Shown here: positions 6,159-10,203 of the stretch, piece by piece
How positions within the stretch are numbered: position 1 is the first letter of the stretch
Layout: every line of letters starts with the position of its first letter
From: Rhodospirillales bacterium
GTDB lineage: Bacteria > Pseudomonadota > Alphaproteobacteria > Acetobacterales > Acetobacteraceae
Length of the DNA stretch: 10,203 bases
Assembly: GCA_025350425.1 (NCBI GenBank)
Contig: JANXXW010000340.1
Coordinates: 1 to 10,203, forward strand
Direction: 5' to 3'
The notes under the pieces: generated by a model
Told to the model about the DNA's origin: nothing
Seen by the model: only the letters and a program-made list of their open reading frames with translations
Database searches by the model: none
Position numbers and translations under genes: made by a program

Positions 6159-7816
6159 ATCGCGCGCGCGATGATGGCGCGGCAATCAACGCCGGCCGGC
6201 ATGGCACCGAAGGCGCGGCCGGATTGGCCGCCAAGCCGGCTGGCGCAGAACGCATCGGCGATCGCGGCGGGAGCGTGGCGGACCAGGAGGGAGGCCTGCA
6301 ACGCCACGCTCAGGGCCTCGGCCAGCCGGCGAGCGGCGTGCTCGCGGTCCGCGCGGCCGGTGAACTCCGTCTCCAGCGCAGCGATGGCCGTGTCGAGGCG
6401 GCGGTCGGCACCGCTCGCCTGGCGCAATTCCGCGAACAGCACATCGAGCGTCCCTGGCTCGCGATTGATGGCGCGCAGCATGTCGAGGCACATCACGTTG
6501 CCCGAGCCCTCCCATATGGAATTGAGCGGGGCCTCACGGTACAGCAGGGCGAGCGGCCCCTCCTCGACATAGCCGTTGCCGCCGAGCACCTCCATCGCCT
6601 CCGTCACGGCGACCGGCGCACGCTTGCACACCCAATATTTGACCATGGGCGTGCAGACCCGCCGGAATGCCATGGAGGCCGGGTCGTGATCGGCCTCGTC
6701 GAACGCGCGGGCCAATCGCAGTGACAGGGCGATGGCGGCTTCCGATTCCAGGGCGAGGTCGGCCAGCACGTTGCCCATCAGCGGATGGTCGACAAGGTGG
6801 AGTTGGAACGCGCTGCGGTGGGCCGCGTGGTGCAACGCCTGCGCCACGGCCCCGCGCAGCAGGCCGGCGCTGCCGAGGGCGCAGTCCAGCCTCGTGTAGG
6901 TGCCCATTTCGAGGATGGTGGATACGCCCCGACCCTCCTCGCCGAGCCGCACGGCCCATGCGCCATCGAATTCCACCTCGGCCGAGGCGTTCGAGCGGTT
7001 GCCGATCTTGTCCTTGAGCCGCTGGATCTGGATCGCATTGCGGGAGCCGTCGGGCAGCACACGCGGCATGAAAAAGCATGACAAGCCGCCCGGCGCCTGG
7101 GCCAGCACCAGATGGGCGTCCGACTGCGGTGCCGAGAAAAACCATTTGTGTCCGGTAAGGCGATAGGCGCGCGAACCTGTCTCCCACGGGCCGGAACCAT
7201 CGACGGGCAGTGCGCGCGTGGTATTTGCGCGCAGGTCGGAGCCGCCTTGCCGCTCGGTCATGCCCATGCCGATCAGCGCGCCCGATTTCTGGGTGACCGG
7301 CACTGCGCGGGAATCGTAGGTTCGCGAGAGAATCGTAGGCAGCCACATCAGCGCGAGTTCCGGGTCGCGTTGGAGCACAGATATCGCGCCATGGGTCATG
7401 GTTGTCGGGCACAGGCTGCCGGGTTCGACCTGTCCGTGCATCACGTAGGCGGCGGCGCGGGCGACATGCGCGCCGGGTCGAGGTTCGGCAAAGGGTGCGG
7501 CGTGGAGGCCCTCGCCGATGATGAGTTGCATGATGGCGTGCCAAGCGGGATGGAACTCGACCTCGTCACGGCGTTGTCCGAAGCGGTCGAATGGGTGGTG
7601 CCGGGGTGGGTTCTGGTTCGCTTGGCGACCGAGCGCCATCACCTCGGCGGTACCGAGCGTTGCCCCATAGCGTACGAGACCACTCTCCGCCCAGGCAGCG
7701 CCATCACGGAGGGTGGCCTCCCGCAACGCCCGGTCGGTGGTGAAAAGATTATGGTTTTCGAGCGGCGGCGGCTGGTTATCGATGTCGCCAGTGGCGGCCC
7801 ATCCATCCTTTGTCAT
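6146..7816 (-). CDS. aidB: AidB, acyl-CoA-dehydrogenase-fold alkylation-response protein
   Basis: AidB is a flavin-binding member of the acyl-CoA dehydrogenase superfamily that in E. coli belongs to the Ada adaptive response, binds DNA and is linked to protection from alkylation damage. The product here is 556 aa (E. coli AidB about 541) and aligns along its whole length. Seen: QPPPLENHNLF (15-25), GRQANQNPP (63-71), FHPAWH (88-93), VEPGSLCPTTMT (130-141), IGMGMTERQGGSD (182-194), GHKWFFSAPQSDAHLVLAQ (222-240), LKDKIGNRSNAS (267-278), AMEVLGGNGYVEE (407-419) and SIWEGSGN (433-440). Glu436 of that last motif is at the usual position of the acyl-CoA dehydrogenase base. The C-terminal extension of AidB is present but diverged. 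The start lies 10 bp after the stop of the receiver gene, with no clear ribosome site, suggesting coupled translation. No ada gene is in view. Confidence 0.93.
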   Translation of the reverse strand: MTKDGWAATGDIDNQPPPLENHNLFTTDRALREATLRDGAAWAESGLVRYGATLGTAEVMALGRQANQNPPRHHPFDRFGQRRDEVEFHPAWHAIMQLIIGEGLHAAPFAEPRPGAHVARAAAYVMHGQVEPGSLCPTTMTHGAISVLQRDPELALMWLPTILSRTYDSRAVPVTQKSGALIGMGMTERQGGSDLRANTTRALPVDGSGPWETGSRAYRLTGHKWFFSAPQSDAHLVLAQAPGGLSCFFMPRVLPDGSRNAIQIQRLKDKIGNRSNASAEVEFDGAWAVRLGEEGRGVSTILEMGTYTRLDCALGSAGLLRGAVAQALHHAAHRSAFQLHLVDHPLMGNVLADLALESEAAIALSLRLARAFDEADHDPASMAFRRVCTPMVKYWVCKRAPVAVTEAMEVLGGNGYVEEGPLALLYREAPLNSIWEGSGNVMCLDMLRAINREPGTLDVLFAELRQASGADRRLDTAIAALETEFTGRADREHAARRLAEALSVALQASLLVRHAPAAIADAFCASRLGGQSGRAFGAMPAGVDCRAIIARAMPCE

Positions 7817-7826
7817 GGCGACGGCG

Positions 7827-8219
7827 CTACCCGGGGGATATCTGCCGCAGATGATGGATCACGTGGTGCAACTTATACGGCTTGGGTATGAACCGGCAAT
7901 TGAGCGGCATGTCGCCCATCGTCGGGGAAGCCAAGCCGGAGGTCAGGACCAGGGCGATCGACGGCCAGCGGGTCCGCACGTGATGGGCCAGTTCGAGCCC
8001 ATTCATCGCGCCGGGCATGTTGATGTCTGAAAACAGGACGTGAATGCCACCCTCCCGCGAATTCAGGATCTCGATTGCTTCGGCGGCGTCGGTCGCTTCG
8101 ATGATCTCGAATCCGGCATCACTCAGTCTGGCGACCGTCATCATCCTGACCAGGACTTCGTCCTCGGCCACGACCACAATAACCGGCATAGGTCTATCGA
8201 CGGGCTGGTTGTCGCTCAT
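7827..8219 (-). CDS. Receiver-only (CheY-like) response regulator
   Basis: This is a single-domain response regulator of 130 aa with no output domain; such proteins work by phosphotransfer or protein contact. Seen: the acidic pair in VVAEDE (Glu19/Asp20), phosphoacceptor Asp65 in VLFSDINMPG, the switch Thr93 in LVLTSG, and the conserved Lys113 in FIPKPYK, with the domain ending soon after. The insertion-free NGLELAHHVRTRWP helix is common in alphaproteobacterial stand-alone receivers. The ATG at 8219 was chosen because the domain starts about 12 residues later. The frame also extends to an ATG at 8279 that would add 20 low-quality residues, and an ATG at 8189 would begin directly at the domain. 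None has a good ribosome site. It is first in a probable operon with aidB. No histidine kinase is nearby, so its phosphodonor is unknown. Confidence 0.88.
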   Translation of the reverse strand: MSDNQPVDRPMPVIVVVAEDEVLVRMMTVARLSDAGFEIIEATDAAEAIEILNSREGGIHVLFSDINMPGAMNGLELAHHVRTRWPSIALVLTSGLASPTMGDMPLNCRFIPKPYKLHHVIHHLRQISPG

Positions 8220-8228
8220 AATATCGTA

Positions 8229-8254
8229 AACGGAATACGAGTTTAGAGAGTTGC
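8229..8254 (-). promoter_or_regulatory. Possible EcfG-like (general stress) promoter of the receiver-aidB operon
   Basis: On the minus strand GCAAC (8254-8250) is separated by 17 bases from CGTT (8232-8229). The alphaproteobacterial EcfG consensus is GGAAC-N16/17-CGTT, so one base differs. The -10 part is only ten bases from the ATG at 8219, which would leave almost no leader; it fits better if translation starts at 8189. Confidence 0.22.
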
Positions 8255-8336
8255 AATGGGCATCTCGAACGTGAAGCATATCTCGTTGTTCGCAGAGGCG
8301 ACTTACAGGAACAGGCGCTCCATGGTTGCGGGCAAC

Positions 8337-8353
8337 TACGGTACGTTACCGTA
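8337..8353. promoter_or_regulatory. Perfect 17-bp palindrome, candidate operator
   Basis: TACGGTA-CGT-TACCGTA has two perfect seven-base arms around a three-base spacer. It lies in the divergent intergenic region, five bases upstream of a -35-like hexamer that faces the adenylation gene. The symmetry suits a dimeric regulator acting as an activator from just upstream of -35. The regulator itself is not in the window. Confidence 0.5.
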
Positions 8354-8358
8354 TCAAG

Positions 8359-8388
8359 TTGTCATATTCGTGCGTAAGCCTCTATTAA
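8359..8388 (+). promoter_or_regulatory. Sigma70-like promoter for the adenylation-carrier operon
   Basis: TTGTCA (8359-8364, five of six to TTGACA) and TATTAA (8383-8388, four of six to TATAAT) are 18 bases apart. The start site would fall near 8395, leaving a leader of about 40 bases before the ATG at 8435. The stretch is AT-rich compared with its surroundings. Confidence 0.4.
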
Positions 8389-8434
8389 ACGAAGTCTACC
8401 TTCCCGTAATCACACCGACACATCGCGGCGCAAA

Positions 8435-10057
8435 ATGCTGAACGAGACAGACTGGATCCGGACGCCCCATATCCGGCCCGACAGCAGGGGGCCGATCGAC
8501 AGGCCGTATCGTCCGTTCACAGACCCGGCAGTCGCACGCCCGATCATTGACACGCTACAGTCGATTGCGGTGGAAGGTCCCGACCGGCCTGTGATCGATG
8601 GTGACGGTGGTTCGCTCGGCTACGGCTCGTTCCTCGGGGCCGTGCTCGACCTGAAAGACCGGCTTGGCGCTGCCGGCCCGGTATCGGGGCCGGTCGGCAT
8701 CCTGTTGCCCTCGGATGCTTCCTATGCGGTCGCGGTGTTTGGATGCCTGGCAGCCGGCTATCCCTCCGTCTTGATGGACCAGTCCTATCCGGAGGACCGG
8801 AACCGCGCGATCGCGGCAATGACCGGGGTCAGGCTGGTGTTGACCACGCCAGAACGGATGGCGTCGCTGGACTGGCCGAACGTCAGCGCCGCCGGAGTGC
8901 CAAGTCATTTCGAGTACGCAGCCACGTCATTGCGGTTGTCCAGCCAGTTCATGGATCTGGACCAGCCCGCCATCATCATGTGCACGTCAGGCAGCTCGGG
9001 GATGCCCAAGCCGATCGTGCACAGCCAGAGAACGATGCTGCACTGGGCCAGAACGACACATGACGCGCTTCACGTGCGTGCCGATGACCGCGTGCTCTCA
9101 CTCTCCTCATTCTCGTCCCTCGGCGGCTTCACCGCGCTTTTGAGTTACCCGCTCGCAGGAGCGTCCATGCAGATGCTCGACCTCAAAGCCAATGGCCTCG
9201 ATGGCCTGATGACAACCTTGGCTCGGCGCCCTGTCACCATTCTTCGCGCCGCCCCCTCGCTGCTTCGTGGACTGGCGTTACTCCCGGAGGCACAGGCCAC
9301 CTTCGCCAAACTCCGCGTAGTGCAAAACTACGGCGAGCCGTTTCTGAAGGCGGATCTGGTTGCGTTGAAGTCCGTTTTGCCTGGGCAGTGTCTCATTCGT
9401 TCCACCTACGGTTCCACCGAGGCCAGCGGGATGAGCTGGTTTGCGGGAGAACCCGACGAGTACGATCCGGTCCGCGTTGCGACAGGCACCCTCATGCCGG
9501 ACACCGCGGCCGCCATCGTCGATGACGAGGGACAGCCGTGCAGGCCTGGCCAGGACGGAGAAATCCTGATCCGCAGCGTCTACAACGCACTCGGGGAGTG
9601 GATCGATGGGCGCCTTGTGCTAGGTCGCCTCGTGCCCCATCCCTCCGGCGACGGCACGCGTGTTTTCTATACCAACGACATCGGCCGCTATCACCCGGAC
9701 GGCGTGTTCGTGGTGCTCGGCCGGAAAGACCGGATGCTCAAGGTCAATGGACAGAGACTGGAACCCGCCGAAATCGAGGGCGCGCTGCGTCGGATGGAAA
9801 GCGTGGAGCGGGCGGAAGTCGCCGTTGACCAGCGGGCGATCCCGGCGAAACTCGTCGCCTTCGTTGTTCCGCGAGGCCATGCCGAACCTGGGCTCGTGAA
9901 GGAGATACGCGCAAAGCTGCGAGCCCAGCTACCAAGTTTCATGATACCGTCACGTATCATCTTGGTATCGTCGATTCCATTGCTGGCGGGCGGCAAAGTC
10001 GACTCGATCGCCATGTTGAAAATGGCAGACAACCCCGCGGGAGTACCCCTGCCTTGA
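8435..10057 (+). CDS. Free-standing NRPS-type adenylation (AMP-binding) enzyme
   Basis: This 540-aa enzyme of the ANL superfamily activates a carboxylic acid with ATP to the acyl-adenylate and passes it to a carrier-protein thiol. Core motifs are visible: A3 CTSGSSGMPK (183-192, followed by Pro where Gly is usual), A5 YGSTEASG (325-332), A7 YTNDIG (412-417, Asn for the usual Gly of TGD), A8 hinge GRKDRMLKVNGQRLE (429-443) and the A10 catalytic Lys521 in GGKVD. An ungapped match to GrsA between A3 and A5 puts Leu229 at the position of Asp235, the residue that binds the substrate amino group, and Thr233 at Trp239. A normal alpha-amino acid is therefore unlikely; a hydroxy, aryl or other acid is possible. 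No condensation, carrier or thioesterase domain is fused. The next gene overlaps by four bases and encodes a carrier protein, its likely partner. An acyl-CoA ligase role is the alternative. Confidence 0.88.
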   Translation: MLNETDWIRTPHIRPDSRGPIDRPYRPFTDPAVARPIIDTLQSIAVEGPDRPVIDGDGGSLGYGSFLGAVLDLKDRLGAAGPVSGPVGILLPSDASYAVAVFGCLAAGYPSVLMDQSYPEDRNRAIAAMTGVRLVLTTPERMASLDWPNVSAAGVPSHFEYAATSLRLSSQFMDLDQPAIIMCTSGSSGMPKPIVHSQRTMLHWARTTHDALHVRADDRVLSLSSFSSLGGFTALLSYPLAGASMQMLDLKANGLDGLMTTLARRPVTILRAAPSLLRGLALLPEAQATFAKLRVVQNYGEPFLKADLVALKSVLPGQCLIRSTYGSTEASGMSWFAGEPDEYDPVRVATGTLMPDTAAAIVDDEGQPCRPGQDGEILIRSVYNALGEWIDGRLVLGRLVPHPSGDGTRVFYTNDIGRYHPDGVFVVLGRKDRMLKVNGQRLEPAEIEGALRRMESVERAEVAVDQRAIPAKLVAFVVPRGHAEPGLVKEIRAKLRAQLPSFMIPSRIILVSSIPLLAGGKVDSIAMLKMADNPAGVPLP

Positions 10058-10203
10058 GCAGGACATTCCCCGTCGGCGCCATTGATCCCACGATTTTCGA
10101 CGTCGTGCGGAAGGCCTGGATGGAGACGCTGCCGTCCCAGCCATTCGATCAGGAGCAAGGGTGGGAGGAAGCTGGAGCAGACTCGCTGGCCAGCCTGCAT
10201 CTC
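10054..10203 (+). CDS. Acyl/peptidyl carrier protein, partial (runs off the right edge)
   Basis: Fifty codons of a phosphopantetheine carrier protein or domain are seen, starting at a TTG that overlaps the adenylation stop as TTGA. This arrangement is typical of translational coupling. Residues 15-29 (IFDVVRKAWMETLPS) fit the first helix of the carrier fold. GADSLASLHL (41-50) is the 4'-phosphopantetheine attachment motif, with the modified serine at residue 44 (nt 10183-10185). The window ends six residues later. An ATG within the first helix (Met23) would start inside the fold and is less likely. Whether the protein is a small discrete carrier or the first domain of a larger protein cannot be seen. 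It should be loaded by the enzyme just upstream. Confidence 0.82.
   Translation, partial: MSRTFPVGAIDPTIFDVVRKAWMETLPSQPFDQEQGWEEAGADSLASLHL

Noticed and set aside
7112..7891. Plus-strand open frame of 259 aa opposite aidB.
   Set aside because: It is antisense to the highly conserved middle and N-terminal part of AidB and has no family resemblance.
8337..8353. Reading the palindrome as a LuxR-type lux box.
   Set aside because: The arms do not show the usual CTG...CAG pattern, and no luxI or luxR gene is in the window; it is left as an operator of unknown type.
8256..8441. Plus-strand 61-aa frame in the divergent intergenic region.
   Set aside because: It covers the promoter candidate and palindrome, overlaps the adenylation start, and has no ribosome site or family.

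Overview
The window is GC-rich, and its best-recognised proteins are of proteobacterial type: a Urt/Liv ABC cassette, AidB and a stand-alone receiver protein. This suggests an alphaproteobacterium, but the sequence does not fix genus or family. Genes fall in three blocks: plus strand (about 1-4766), minus strand (5234-8219) and plus strand (8435 to the right edge). No rRNA, tRNA, CRISPR array or intact insertion sequence was seen.

Block 1 looks like an uptake-and-hydrolysis operon for amides. It holds two ATPases of a UrtDE/LivGF-type ABC importer, the first damaged at its 5' end. Next is an amidase-signature enzyme that closely resembles the Rhodococcus nitrile-pathway amidases, with the catalytic Lys-Ser-Ser at matching positions. 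A secreted CocE/NonD (S15-like) alpha/beta-hydrolase follows after 109 bp with its own ribosome binding site. The importer's permeases and binding protein would lie to the left. A gene-poor gap of 467 bp follows (4767-5233).

Block 2, read right to left, is a receiver-only response regulator, aidB (an acyl-CoA-dehydrogenase-fold protein of the alkylation response), and a KpsM-type polysaccharide/ABC-2 export permease with no ATPase partner in view. The regulator and aidB are only 10 bp apart and are probably co-transcribed.

Block 3 begins after a divergent intergenic region (8220-8434) that holds a perfect 17-bp palindrome just upstream of a sigma70-like promoter. It encodes a free-standing NRPS-type adenylation enzyme. 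The enzyme overlaps by four bases (TTGA) a carrier-protein gene that runs off the window with its GADSL phosphopantetheine site just inside. This is the start of a split, carrier-protein-based biosynthetic pathway. The adenylation pocket lacks the aspartate that normally binds an alpha-amino group, so the product cannot be guessed. This block is the most likely place for something undescribed, and most of it lies to the right of the window.
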